Of a DNA stretch of 38,445 nucleotides, positions 26,502-34,134 are shown in pieces (position 1 is the first letter of the stretch; every line of letters starts with the position of its first letter). The position numbers and the translations under genes were made by a program. This stretch comes from Pseudomonadales bacterium. GTDB taxonomy: Bacteria; Pseudomonadota; Gammaproteobacteria; Pseudomonadales; Azotimanducaceae. Where the stretch lies: assembly GCA_028280225.1 (NCBI GenBank), contig JANQMF010000182.1, forward strand, positions 1 to 38,445, read 5' to 3'. The notes beneath the pieces were generated by a model. The model was not told the origin of the DNA. It searched no databases and saw nothing but the letters and a program-made list of their open reading frames with translations.

Positions 26502-27950
26502 CTACTTTTCCACCCGCAGGGCCAGAAATACCTGCCGGCCATCCCGCAGGACAAGCACGGGCACGGTCCTGCCCTTGGGCAGTTCTTCAGCAATTTTGGT
26601 GAGCTTGGCTGCGTTGTCCACACTCTGATGGTTAATCCGGGTGACAATATCACCCGCCCGGATACCCGCTTCTTCCGCCTCATTCCGGCTTTCCACAACC
26701 ATCACCCCGGATTCGATATCCAGGCGCGACAGTTCGTCGCTGCTTAAGTTTCTAACCACCAGCCCTAACTGCGAGGTTCCCGAGGGGCCAAAGGAACCGC
26801 TGCCGACCGCCTCATCCACGGCCGCCAATTCGCCAACTTTTAGTTTGAGACGCTTGACCTTACCATCCCGCACCAGTTCGATGTCCGCGCTTTCGCCGGC
26901 TTTGACCCGGCCCACATTAAAAGGCAATTCCGAAGAGCGTTCGATGGACCGGCCGTTAAACTTGGTGATGATATCCCCTTCGCGAAGTCCCCCGGATTCC
27001 GCGGGTGTATTTTCAAACACCTTGGAAATCAGCGCACCATGCGGCCGATCCAGGCCAAATCCCTCAGCCAGGTCACGATTCACCTCCTGAATCATGACCC
27101 CCAACCACCCGCGCGAGACTTTGCCGGACTCGCGCAACTGATCCGCAACCTCCATGGCCACATCGATAGGTATGGCAAAGGAGACCCCCATAAAGCCGCC
27201 GGAGTTAGAGAAGATCTGCGCATTAATACCAATAACTTCACCAGCCAGATTAAACAGCGGACCGCCGGAATTGCCGGGATTTATGGGAGTATCCGTCTGG
27301 ATATAGGGGACATAGTTTTCGTTTCGGGCAGTTGGCAGGCTGCGGCCCTTGGCCGAAACAATCCCCTTTGTCACCGAATGATCAAAACCAAAGGGAGAGC
27401 CGATAGCCAACACCCATTCCCCCACCTCCAGATTTTCCGAGTTACCAATCTTTACCGTGGGCAGAACAATATCCGTATCCACCTTAAGCACCGCCAGATC
27501 CGCTCTGCTGTCGCTGCCCACCAGTTCCGCAATGAGTTCCCGGCGGTCACTCAACCGCACAACAATCTCGGTGGCCCCGTCAACCACATGATGGTTGGTC
27601 AAAATATAACCGTCTGCGCTGACGATAAAGCCGCTACCCAAAGAGCGGGTCGGCTGGGGGGTTGAACGCGGTCCGCCGGGCTGTCCAAAACGACGGAAAA
27701 ACTCTTCCAGACTGTCAGCCCCCGGCGGCTGGCCCCGCCGGCTGCCGGACTTGGCCTCACCCACGGTACTGATGTTGACCACCGCCGGGGCATTGGCCTT
27801 GACCAACCCGGTAAAGTCAGGGAGCTCGTCAGCCGCCGCCTGGTGTCCCCAGGACAGGACAACAACCAGCCAAGCGGTCAGCCATAATTTGTTTGTTGAT
27901 GTATTCACTAAATTCACCATCTTCTGTCGTAGATAATATCTGAACTCCAC
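26502..27950 (-). CDS. mucD: Periplasmic serine protease/chaperone, DegP/MucD type
   Basis: HtrA-family envelope quality-control protease. From the GTG at 27950 (482 aa) there is a signal peptide (core WLTAWLVVVLSW, cut near AAA-DE at 40), a trypsin-like domain with His121 (TNHHVV), Asp151 (RADLAVL) and Ser228 (GNSGGP), and two PDZ domains (about 280-370 and 390-480). An ATG at 27920 would shorten the N-terminus by ten residues without harming the signal peptide, but its upstream site is poor. It is the last gene of the rpoE operon, as in Pseudomonas mucD. There it degrades misfolded envelope proteins and dampens the sigma-E response. Confidence 0.94.
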   Translation of the reverse strand: MEFRYYLRQKMVNLVNTSTNKLWLTAWLVVVLSWGHQAAADELPDFTGLVKANAPAVVNISTVGEAKSGSRRGQPPGADSLEEFFRRFGQPGGPRSTPQPTRSLGSGFIVSADGYILTNHHVVDGATEIVVRLSDRRELIAELVGSDSRADLAVLKVDTDIVLPTVKIGNSENLEVGEWVLAIGSPFGFDHSVTKGIVSAKGRSLPTARNENYVPYIQTDTPINPGNSGGPLFNLAGEVIGINAQIFSNSGGFMGVSFAIPIDVAMEVADQLRESGKVSRGWLGVMIQEVNRDLAEGFGLDRPHGALISKVFENTPAESGGLREGDIITKFNGRSIERSSELPFNVGRVKAGESADIELVRDGKVKRLKLKVGELAAVDEAVGSGSFGPSGTSQLGLVVRNLSSDELSRLDIESGVMVVESRNEAEEAGIRAGDIVTRINHQSVDNAAKLTKIAEELPKGRTVPVLVLRDGRQVFLALRVEK

Positions 27951-27961
27951 AACGTCCCGGA

Positions 27962-28288
27962 TTAACCTGGGTGTTGGAAACGAAACTTAACCCACCCGCC
28001 AAGCACCAGCCCACGCAACAATAAACAGGCGCCAAGCACACTGCCAGCAATCACCCCCAGTTGCATGGCCGGCAACAGATCTTGGGCCAAAACCGCGCCT
28101 GCACACAGGGCCACCAGCGGTAATCCGTAAATGGCCATGACCGCCCGGGTCAGCTCAGCACGGGATACATCCGGCAACGGCCCAAGGTGTCTCGGTGGCT
28201 GACTAAGCAGGCAACCATGCCGGGCGGCACACTGGTGGCAGGGTGTTTTTTCAAGGGTGGTTGTATTCAATTTGCGGATCTTGCTCAA
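27962..28288 (-). CDS. rseC: Shortened RseC/MucC-like membrane protein
   Basis: 108 residues from a TTG; no ATG or GTG is available before an in-frame stop upstream. A cysteine cluster (CHQCAARHGC) precedes two membrane segments (AVMAIYGLPLVALCAGAVLA and LGVIAGSVLGACLLLRGLVL), matching the order in RseC. The usual N-terminal beta segment before the cysteines, and most of the region between cysteines and membrane (where the family has about 40 residues), are missing. Position between rseB and mucD is that of MucC. RseC family proteins act in SoxR reduction and modulate sigma-E signalling. Whether this reduced form works is unclear. The start is uncertain (TTG at 28270 is another option). Confidence 0.65.
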   Translation of the reverse strand: MSKIRKLNTTTLEKTPCHQCAARHGCLLSQPPRHLGPLPDVSRAELTRAVMAIYGLPLVALCAGAVLAQDLLPAMQLGVIAGSVLGACLLLRGLVLGGWVKFRFQHPG

Positions 28289-28345
28289 AATGTGCTTTGT
28301 GGAAAAATTCCCGGCTGCACAGGATATCTATTCTTTTAAATTAAA

Positions 28346-28351
28346 ATTATA
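28346..28351 (-). promoter_or_regulatory. Perfect TATAAT in AT-rich gap before rseC
   Basis: The 75 bases between rseB and rseC are strikingly AT-rich and contain a consensus TATAAT on the minus strand. The region 17 bases upstream gives only ATGTTC as -35 (two of six). This could be an internal promoter for rseC-mucD, or just AT-rich sequence left by loss of the rseC 5' part. Confidence 0.3.
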
Positions 28352-28363
28352 TTTTTCAATAAG

Positions 28364-29410
28364 TTACAGAACATTCTGCCTAACCGACTTAATAATTTGG
28401 TGGGCTGTCGCTAAAGGAATTTCACCCACTAACGTCACCAGATGATAACCATCTTCACCGCTGGCTCTATGGGTAAGTGCCACCGTTGCACCGTTTTGAG
28501 AGACCATGCTGGCTGCACCGTGGCTAGGCATCGGCTCAATAAATATCGAGAACGCCGCCAGGCCATCGGTATAAACCAGGTTGGTTACCGAATGTGCCGG
28601 CTTGCGCCGGATATCCGCAGTGGCCATTTCAAACCCGGGCGGCAGCCAGGTGGTTGACCATTCGGTTTTATGGGGTTCCCGGTCAGCTCCGGAGTTGTCA
28701 CCCAGTGCCGCGTCACCACTATTTTCCAAGCGCAGGTGGCTGACCATCGAACCGGATACATCCTTACCTTCCAAGGCTGCCTCGGATACCGTGTCGCCTA
28801 TCAGAAGCTGAGTGAATTGGAAAATTTCGAGTTTGTTGCCGTCCTGATCCACCAGTTCCGAACGCAGTAATAGCGAAGTGGCTTTATCCAGCCACAACCG
28901 ATAACCATAACGGTGACCGTCCAGGGGGTTAACGCCAATACGCAGCGCTTCACGACCGGCAATGCGGCCATCGCCAAAATAATCAACCAGATAGGAATTC
29001 GACAACCGTTCAAATTGGCGCACGAACGCCCGGGCGAAAGGTCCTGCCGGGATGCTGTCTTCCAAAGCCAGCAGATCGTCACCGGGCATGACAATACAGG
29101 CCACATCATCCCCGTGACGGATTATTTCCCTGGGTGCGCCGTTCAGGTGCACCAGTCGTTCCCGCTGCACCCCATCAACCACCTTGTGCACAATCCGCAA
29201 CGTAGCCAGGTCGTTGCCTGAGAAGTAGCTGAATACACCGTCGTAACTGAGTTCAACAAAGGCACTGTCCATTTTGGCCAGCAGTGCCTGAGGGTCGGGA
29301 CTGGCCGCCCTGGCGGATGCCATACCCACCAGGCCAATCATCCCCACCAGCAGGGAAAAGCGAATGTGTTCAACAATCATCGATGCAGGGTATAACGAAT
29401 GCACAGCCAT
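28364..29410 (-). CDS. rseB: Sigma-E regulatory protein RseB (MucB)
   Basis: Periplasmic protein that binds the anti-sigma factor RseA and protects it from proteolysis until lipoprotein or LPS stress signals release it. 348 residues: signal peptide (LLVGMIGLVGMASARA, cut near AAS), an N-terminal LolA-like domain (YDGVFSYFSGNDLATLRIVHKV) and a C-terminal domain ending in the HQIIKSVR helix. The ATG at 29410 lies 12 bases after the rseA stop; an ATG at 29380 is also compatible with the signal peptide. The start codon sits in the loop of a short hairpin. Confidence 0.94.
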   Translation of the reverse strand: MAVHSLYPASMIVEHIRFSLLVGMIGLVGMASARAASPDPQALLAKMDSAFVELSYDGVFSYFSGNDLATLRIVHKVVDGVQRERLVHLNGAPREIIRHGDDVACIVMPGDDLLALEDSIPAGPFARAFVRQFERLSNSYLVDYFGDGRIAGREALRIGVNPLDGHRYGYRLWLDKATSLLLRSELVDQDGNKLEIFQFTQLLIGDTVSEAALEGKDVSGSMVSHLRLENSGDAALGDNSGADREPHKTEWSTTWLPPGFEMATADIRRKPAHSVTNLVYTDGLAAFSIFIEPMPSHGAASMVSQNGATVALTHRASGEDGYHLVTLVGEIPLATAHQIIKSVRQNVL

Positions 29411-29416
29411 TGTGCA
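29400..29416 (-). promoter_or_regulatory. Hairpin around the rseB start codon
   Basis: TGCACA (29400-29405) and TGTGCA (29411-29416) form a perfect 6-base stem. Its 5-base loop reads ATGGC on the message, which is the rseB start codon. Could tune rseA-rseB translational coupling, or could be chance. Confidence 0.3.
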
Positions 29417-29422
29417 CTAATC

Positions 29423-30124
29423 TTACTCCGATTGTGGCGCAGACTGATCCGGCGCATGGGTATTCGGCACGTTTATATCAGGTACCGGTATATCAGGCAC
29501 TGGTCTATTCGGCACCGGATTAACCTGGCCGGGCTGGCGAAAAGTCGCCATTTTGACAAAAGACGTTAATCCGTTCTGATTCATGGCCCGTTGCTGTATG
29601 TGCCGAAGCATAAAGCCATACTGACGATGCAAGTCCGCATCCGTGGCCTGCTGATACATCACAGGCGCCAGCTCACCGTCACCCCTTTCCAGATTAATAG
29701 TCTGGCCTGGGGTGACAAAGGGTTCGCCACCCGCGACATCCAGGGAGCTGCCCTCGTCATCAAAAACACCGCCATTAAATACCACCAGAACCGCAGCAGT
29801 AACCGCCACGGCTATCCCGGTAATACGGCCAAGCCAGGGGCTGGCGCCTTTGTTTGCGTGATGTTCCGGGGCTACCGTTAAAAATTCATCATCGTCTTCA
29901 ACCCCATGTGGGTCATTAAGCAAACCCTGCCAAACGGCTTCCCGCAAGCCCGGATCATAGGTTTTGACCTCCTCCCTGAGGATGTCGCGCATCAGGTGTA
30001 AACGATGCCATTTTTCGCGCAGATTACTGTCCACACTGGCTTCATCCAAGACCCGGCGTAACTCAAAGGCATCCGCCTCGTTGTCCATGGCGGCGGACAT
30101 CGATTCTCTTAATTGTTCAGACAT
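29423..30124 (-). CDS. rseA: Sigma-E anti-sigma factor RseA (MucA) with repeat tail
   Basis: Inner-membrane anti-sigma factor that holds RpoE inactive and is cut by regulated proteolysis under envelope stress. 233 residues from the ATG at 30124 (AGGAG six bases upstream; a TTG at 30127 is adjacent). The N-terminal cytoplasmic sigma-binding domain (1 to about 75) has LRESMSAAMDNEADAFELRRVL and LREKWHRLHLMRDILR. One membrane segment (ITGIAVAVTAAVLVVF, about 101-116) and a periplasmic part follow. The protein is about 40 residues longer than P. aeruginosa MucA, largely from a proline-rich tail of six five-residue repeats. The periplasmic proteases (DegS/AlgW, RseP) are not in this window. Confidence 0.93.
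   Translation of the reverse strand: MSEQLRESMSAAMDNEADAFELRRVLDEASVDSNLREKWHRLHLMRDILREEVKTYDPGLREAVWQGLLNDPHGVEDDDEFLTVAPEHHANKGASPWLGRITGIAVAVTAAVLVVFNGGVFDDEGSSLDVAGGEPFVTPGQTINLERGDGELAPVMYQQATDADLHRQYGFMLRHIQQRAMNQNGLTSFVKMATFRQPGQVNPVPNRPVPDIPVPDINVPNTHAPDQSAPQSE
29426..29515. repeat. Six 15-bp tandem repeats encoding pentapeptides in RseA
   Basis: The last 30 codons of rseA form six units of the pattern [VA]-P-x-x-x, most with Asp or Asn third. The two central units are nearly identical in DNA, and the outer ones are more diverged, so the array is older or selected at protein level. Confidence 0.85.
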
Positions 30125-30181
30125 CAAGTGCTCCTGAAGGCCCTTTCACCCGCATCGATCCAAATTTCACAGCATTCGACC

Positions 30182-30199
30182 ACAATCTGGCCGGATTGT
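30182..30199. repeat. 18-bp palindrome between rpoE and rseA
   Basis: ACAATCTGGCCGGATTGT is palindromic except for one internal pair. It lies in the 115-base gap between the rpoE stop and the rseA start. It could be a regulator site or an mRNA hairpin; there is no T-run, so it is not a typical terminator. Confidence 0.35.
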
Positions 30200-30239
30200 T
30201 CTGTCTTTAATACCAATTTTCACACGTTTTTGATCCCAA

Positions 30240-30824
30240 TCACGTATCTCTGCCCGCCAGTAGAGGCTGCATACGCTGATCAACAAATTCCCGGGCTCTG
30301 AATATGCGGCTTCTTACCGTACCCACCGGACACTCCAGGATGTCGGCTATCTGTTCGTAACTTAGACCATCAAATTCCCGCAAAGTCAGCGCGCTGCGCA
30401 AATCATCCGGCAAATCGGCCAAGGCCTGGTGAATCACATCACGCAACTGGTCTCTGGACAGGGCAGATTCCGGGTCTTCGGACTCGCGCAATATGTCCGC
30501 ATCGTCTCGATAATCCGTATCGTCCACATCCACGTCGGTGGCGGGTGGGCGCCGGCTGCGTGCAACCAGATGGTTTTTGGCGGTATTAATTGCTATGCGA
30601 TATAACCAGGTATAAAACGCGCTGTCGCCCCGAAAACGCGGCAGTGCCCGGTAAGCCTTTATGAAAGCTTCCTGAGCCACATCGTGCACTTCTTCACTGT
30701 CCCGTACATAACGCGAGATCAGGTTGAGAATTTTGCTCTGATAGCGGGCAAACAACATATCGAAGGCAGCTTGATCTCCCTTCTGTACCCGTTTTACCAG
30801 TTCCTTGTCAGTCTCTTCAGCCAA
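30240..30824 (-). CDS. rpoE: Envelope-stress sigma factor RpoE (AlgU)
   Basis: ECF sigma factor directing transcription of envelope-stress genes. 194 residues. Region 2 contains DVAQEAFIKAYRALPRFRG and FYTWLYRIAINTAKNHL; region 4 contains LPDDLRSALTLREFDGLSYEQIADIL and PVGTVRSRIFRARE. The start is a TTG at 30824 with GGGA about eight bases upstream, giving MAEETDKELV as in AlgU/RpoE; no ATG or GTG is available nearby. First gene of rpoE-rseA-rseB-rseC-mucD. Confidence 0.96.
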   Translation of the reverse strand: MAEETDKELVKRVQKGDQAAFDMLFARYQSKILNLISRYVRDSEEVHDVAQEAFIKAYRALPRFRGDSAFYTWLYRIAINTAKNHLVARSRRPPATDVDVDDTDYRDDADILRESEDPESALSRDQLRDVIHQALADLPDDLRSALTLREFDGLSYEQIADILECPVGTVRSRIFRAREFVDQRMQPLLAGRDT

Positions 30825-30881
30825 TCGGTTAATCCCGGATCTTATCTCGCGAAGCGGGCATATTCTGCCGATGTCCGGCGG

Positions 30882-30910
30882 GATATACTAGGGAAAGTCT
30901 ATATTCTCAA
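30882..30910 (-). promoter_or_regulatory. Candidate promoter for the rpoE operon
   Basis: On the minus strand, TTGAGA (30905-30910), a 17-base spacer and TATATC (30882-30887). This fits a housekeeping promoter. I saw no GAACTT-type sigma-E element in this 95-base intergenic region, so autoregulation, common in the family, is not evident here. Confidence 0.4.
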
Positions 30911-30919
30911 GCGGGTGAT

Positions 30920-32536
30920 ATGTCGCAACGGTTTTCCTCAGATGTACTCATTATCGGCGGCGGGGCTGCCGGGCTCAGCGCCGCTCTGCAACTGGCTGAA
31001 TACGCCCGGGTGACGTTGCTGTGTAAGGGTGACATCACCACAGGGTCGTCACACTGGGCCCAGGGTGGCGTGGCTGCCGTCACCGCCCCGGAGGACAGTT
31101 TTGAATATCACATCAAGGACACCCTGGATGCGGGTGCCGGTCTGTGTGACCGTAAGATTGTACAGATCACCGTAGAAAGCGCCCCGGCAGCCATTGCCCG
31201 ACTTTCTCAACTGGGGGTCACCTTTGACCGCCAGGATAATGAGTTCCACCTGACCCGGGAAGGCGGCCACAGTCAGCGCCGGGTGCTGCACGTTGCGGAT
31301 GCCACCGGCAAGGCCATTACCGAAACCCTCACTGCCCGGGTACTGGACCACCCGAACATAGAATTGATCAACGACCGCTTAGCCATTGATTTGATCAACA
31401 TGTCAAAACTGGGGCGTTATCCGAGCCGCTGCGCCGGGGCCTACGTTTTGAACCGGACGACCGGTCATGTTGAGGTTTTTCAGGCCCAATTTGTCATTCT
31501 GGCCACCGGTGGCGCCAGCAAAGTTTATCTGTACACCAGCAATCCTGACAGCTCCACCGGTGACGGTATTGCCATGGCCTGGCGGGCCGGGTGCCGTATT
31601 GCCAATATGGAATTTAATCAGTTTCATCCTACCTGTCTGTATCACCCCCATGCAGGCAGCTACCTGATTTCCGAAGCGGTGCGGGGTGAAGGGGGTGTTT
31701 TGCAATTGCCCAACGGGGAACGCTTTATGCACCACTTTGATATCCGGGCGGAACTTGCGCCCCGGGACATTGTGGCCCGGGCAATCGATCACGAAATGAA
31801 GCGTCTGGGGGCGGACTGCGTACATCTGGACATCAGCCACCGGCCGGCCGAGTTTATCCATAATCACTTTCCCAATATCGCCGAACGTTGCCAACAGTTT
31901 GGCATCGATATGACCCAACAGGCGATTCCGGTGGTGCCAGCCGCGCACTATACTTGTGGTGGCGTGTTGGTGGACCGATTCGGCAGGACCGACCTGCCCA
32001 ACCTGTTTGCCATCGGCGAGGTCAGCTACACCGGCTTGCACGGGGCAAATAGACTGGCCAGTAACTCCCTGCTGGAGTGTCTGGTCTTTGCCCACAATGC
32101 CGCCGAAAAGATACGCAGTCAGCTTGACCGGCCCTATGACCTGCCTAACCTGCCCCATTGGGACGAATCTCAAGTCACCGATTCAGATGAGTCTGTTGTG
32201 ATTGCCCACAACTGGGACGAGTTGCGGCGGTTCATGTGGGATTACGTGGGTATTGTGCGCACCAACAAACGCCTGCAGCGGGCCCAGCACAGAATTGATC
32301 TGCTGAAACAGGAAATCAACGAATATTACGCCAACTACCGCATCAGCGACGACTTGATTGAGTTGCGAAACCTGCTGCACGTGGCGGAACTCATTGTCCG
32401 CTCAGCGTTAAAGCGCAAAGAAAGCCGGGGGCTGCACTTCAATCTGGACTACCCCGATACCCGGGAAACGATTGAAGATACCATTATGTTCCCCGGCAGC
32501 ATGGATCATTTTGACATGCTCAAACCCACTGCCTGA
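30920..32536 (+). CDS. nadB: L-aspartate oxidase
   Basis: FAD enzyme that oxidises L-aspartate to iminoaspartate, the first step of de novo NAD synthesis. 538 residues: dinucleotide fold [68 protein letters not shown], and [18 protein letters not shown] near FAD. A C-terminal helical domain follows. Start ATG at 30920 with GGGTGA upstream. It is divergent from rpoE, a conserved arrangement. Its last 31 bases overlap ygfX on the other strand. nadA and nadC are not in the window. Confidence 0.97.
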   Translation: MSQRFSSDVLIIGGGAAGLSAALQLAEYARVTLLCKGDITTGSSHWAQGGVAAVTAPEDSFEYHIKDTLDAGAGLCDRKIVQITVESAPAAIARLSQLGVTFDRQDNEFHLTREGGHSQRRVLHVADATGKAITETLTARVLDHPNIELINDRLAIDLINMSKLGRYPSRCAGAYVLNRTTGHVEVFQAQFVILATGGASKVYLYTSNPDSSTGDGIAMAWRAGCRIANMEFNQFHPTCLYHPHAGSYLISEAVRGEGGVLQLPNGERFMHHFDIRAELAPRDIVARAIDHEMKRLGADCVHLDISHRPAEFIHNHFPNIAERCQQFGIDMTQQAIPVVPAAHYTCGGVLVDRFGRTDLPNLFAIGEVSYTGLHGANRLASNSLLECLVFAHNAAEKIRSQLDRPYDLPNLPHWDESQVTDSDESVVIAHNWDELRRFMWDYVGIVRTNKRLQRAQHRIDLLKQEINEYYANYRISDDLIELRNLLHVAELIVRSALKRKESRGLHFNLDYPDTRETIEDTIMFPGSMDHFDMLKPTA

Positions 32537-32883
32537 TGGGGGACATTAAGCCGCAGGTACAGGTTCAGGCGCCGCCAATCCCGGTCATCCATTTCGTCCT
32601 TGAACAGCCAGTAGTATTGCCTGTCCTGCTGCCGGCGCACGCATATCACCCAGGGCCAGACCCAGTAGTTGTCAATAGTCTCGAAACTGTGCCCACGTTG
32701 CGTATGCCGCAATGCCAACAGGCGTTTTACCGGCCGGGTCAGTCCCACCAAGACCAGGCCCAGGCCTTCCAGATCCAGCCAGTAGACACCCACCCATCCC
32801 ATATACAGGCCCCACAGCAGAACCAATAAAATTCGTCGTTTACCATATTGATAAGTCAGGCTGTAATTGGACAGGTGGGCCAT
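32506..32883 (-). CDS. ygfX: YgfX-type membrane protein
   Basis: 125 residues from the ATG at 32883, which overlaps the sdhE stop (TGATG). There are two close membrane segments near the N-terminus ([20 protein letters not shown] and [11 protein letters not shown]), then a cytoplasmic part rich in Trp and Arg. Topology and the place directly after sdhE match YgfX (CptA). In E. coli that protein has been described as a membrane-bound partner of the SdhE/CptB protein, with a disputed toxin-antitoxin role. Sequence conservation is low, so the call leans on synteny. Confidence 0.72.
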   Translation of the reverse strand: MAHLSNYSLTYQYGKRRILLVLLWGLYMGWVGVYWLDLEGLGLVLVGLTRPVKRLLALRHTQRGHSFETIDNYWVWPWVICVRRQQDRQYYWLFKDEMDDRDWRRLNLYLRLNVPHQAVGLSMSK

Positions 32884-33134
32884 CACAGCCGCCCCTGGTG
32901 AGCAATAATGGCCTGGACAACCTGTCGCAGGGTTCCATCCTCCGGCATTTGCCGGCCCTGAAGCCAATCAAATATCTGCCAGTCTTCTTCCGCCAGCAAA
33001 CGTTCATATGCGGCCTGCTGATCCGCGCTTAATCCGGCATAACAGTCCCTTACAAAGGGTACCAGCTTCAGCTCCAGCTCCAGCATGCCCCGGCGGCTGC
33101 GCCAATAAATATGCTTTAAGTTCGTCACGGCCAT
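32883..33134 (-). CDS. sdhE: FAD assembly factor SdhE
   Basis: Small cytosolic factor that promotes covalent flavinylation of succinate dehydrogenase and fumarate reductase. 83 residues with the family RGxxE motif (Arg15-Gly16-Met-Leu-Glu19), followed by ELELKLVPFV and EEDWQIFDWLQGR. ATG at 33134. In an operon with ygfX and divergent from ygfZ, the standard arrangement. SdhABCD is not in the window. Confidence 0.95.
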   Translation of the reverse strand: MAVTNLKHIYWRSRRGMLELELKLVPFVRDCYAGLSADQQAAYERLLAEEDWQIFDWLQGRQMPEDGTLRQVVQAIIAHQGRL

Positions 33135-33213
33135 GTTCTAAGGTTAAACTACCTGCTCTACAAAAATTGGCAGTCTACCTCCTTCATCGATGTAACTTAA
33201 GGACGATCCGCTT

Positions 33214-33987
33214 GTGAGTGAATCACCCGAGATCAAAATTTGGCGGAACGCACGGTTACTAAGCCTATCGGGCACTGGGGTGACCGACTTTCTGCAGGGT
33301 TATCTGACCTGTGATACCGCTCGCATTCAAGCGGATCACCTCACCCCCACTGCCCTGTGTAATGTTAAAGGCCGGGTGGTGACCAGCGGCTGGGTTTTTG
33401 CTCTTAAGGACGGGGATGTGGCATTGCTGGTGCACGCAACCCTTGCCGACAAGGTGAGCAAATTTCTCACCCCTTATGCCATGTTCTCAAAATGTAAGAT
33501 TACGCCGCTGCCCCTGGCGGTTGTCACTGCCGGGGATTCACCTCCGGCCAACACCCAAGTCAGCTTTGCCGCCACGGATTGGCTGCCACCACTGCACATT
33601 TGCGCACTGGCAGGCCCAACAGCCCTGTCGTTAGACAGCTGTGACAACAACATGGACGAGGCCCTTATCCGGGCGCGTTTTGCCTTTGTCGAAGAGGCCA
33701 TTTCGGAAACTTATTTACCGCAGATGCTTGGCCTGGATGAAGTGGGTGCCGTGGATTTTGACAAGGGGTGTTATCTGGGCCAGGAGATTGTTGCCCGGGC
33801 CACCTACCGGGGGGCGGTTAAACGCAAACTGGTGGAGTTTTCCTGGCAAGCTCGGCAACCCGTTATCGGTCAAGGATATCCGGCCCGGCCGGAACCGGTT
33901 CAAGCTGTTGTCAGTATTTGCCATAGTGGGGCAAGCGGCACACCCTCCGGCTTGGGATTGGGCATCAGCACAAAGCCACCGGCTTAG
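33214..33987 (+). CDS. ygfZ: Folate-binding protein YgfZ
   Basis: Folate-dependent protein that helps maintain certain iron-sulfur enzymes. The motif KGCYLGQEIVAR (Cys186) is the family signature. The N-terminal fold (LLSLSGTGVTDFLQGYLTCD, CNVKGRVVTSGWVF) is that of the aminomethyltransferase-like GcvT/YgfZ group. 257 residues against about 326 in E. coli; the part after the motif is short. GTG start with AAGGA about ten bases upstream. Divergent from sdhE. A five-copy 9-bp repeat begins two bases after its stop. Confidence 0.9.
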   Translation: MSESPEIKIWRNARLLSLSGTGVTDFLQGYLTCDTARIQADHLTPTALCNVKGRVVTSGWVFALKDGDVALLVHATLADKVSKFLTPYAMFSKCKITPLPLAVVTAGDSPPANTQVSFAATDWLPPLHICALAGPTALSLDSCDNNMDEALIRARFAFVEEAISETYLPQMLGLDEVGAVDFDKGCYLGQEIVARATYRGAVKRKLVEFSWQARQPVIGQGYPARPEPVQAVVSICHSGASGTPSGLGLGISTKPPA

Positions 33988-33988
33988 A

Positions 33989-34033
33989 CTAAACGTGTTA
34001 GACGTGCTAAACATGCTGAACATGCTAAACATG
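33989..34033. repeat. Five tandem copies of a 9-bp unit
   Basis: Units of CTAAACATG (exact at 34007-34015 and 34025-34033; variants CTAAACGTG, TTAGACGTG and CTGAACATG). The array fills the start of the gap between ygfZ and the HDOD gene. It is non-coding as far as I can tell. Confidence 0.9.
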
Positions 34034-34073
34034 TAAAGATCAAGTGGTTCCTAGCAGACTGACAAATGGTGTC

Positions 34074-34079
34074 TATACT
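34074..34079 (+). promoter_or_regulatory. Possible -10 element for the HDOD gene
   Basis: TATACT (five of six) lies 55 bases before the HDOD start; the -35 position shows only CTAGCA at 17 bases. AAGGA lies about ten bases before the ATG. Confidence 0.28.
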
Positions 34080-34134
34080 CTAAACAGATAAGGGCAACAC
34101 TGCCGCACCCAGAGAGTAAAAGGACTTACCCCCC

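Noticed and set aside
28289-28363. Frameshifted remainder of the rseC 5' end
   Set aside because: Only 75 AT-rich bases lie between rseB and the rseC frame, and no frame there encodes the usual RseC N-terminus, so a simple frameshift does not explain the short protein.
32506-33134. sdhE-ygfX considered as a new toxin-antitoxin system
   Set aside because: Both genes match the known conserved pair in its usual place beside ygfZ. The toxin-antitoxin role described for E. coli is disputed, and nothing here adds to it.
33988-34036. Repeat array after ygfZ considered as a CRISPR or as a coding Met-Leu-Asn repeat peptide
   Set aside because: The units are only 9 bp and have no spacers. Coding would require reading through the ygfZ region in the wrong frame, with no start or ribosome binding site.
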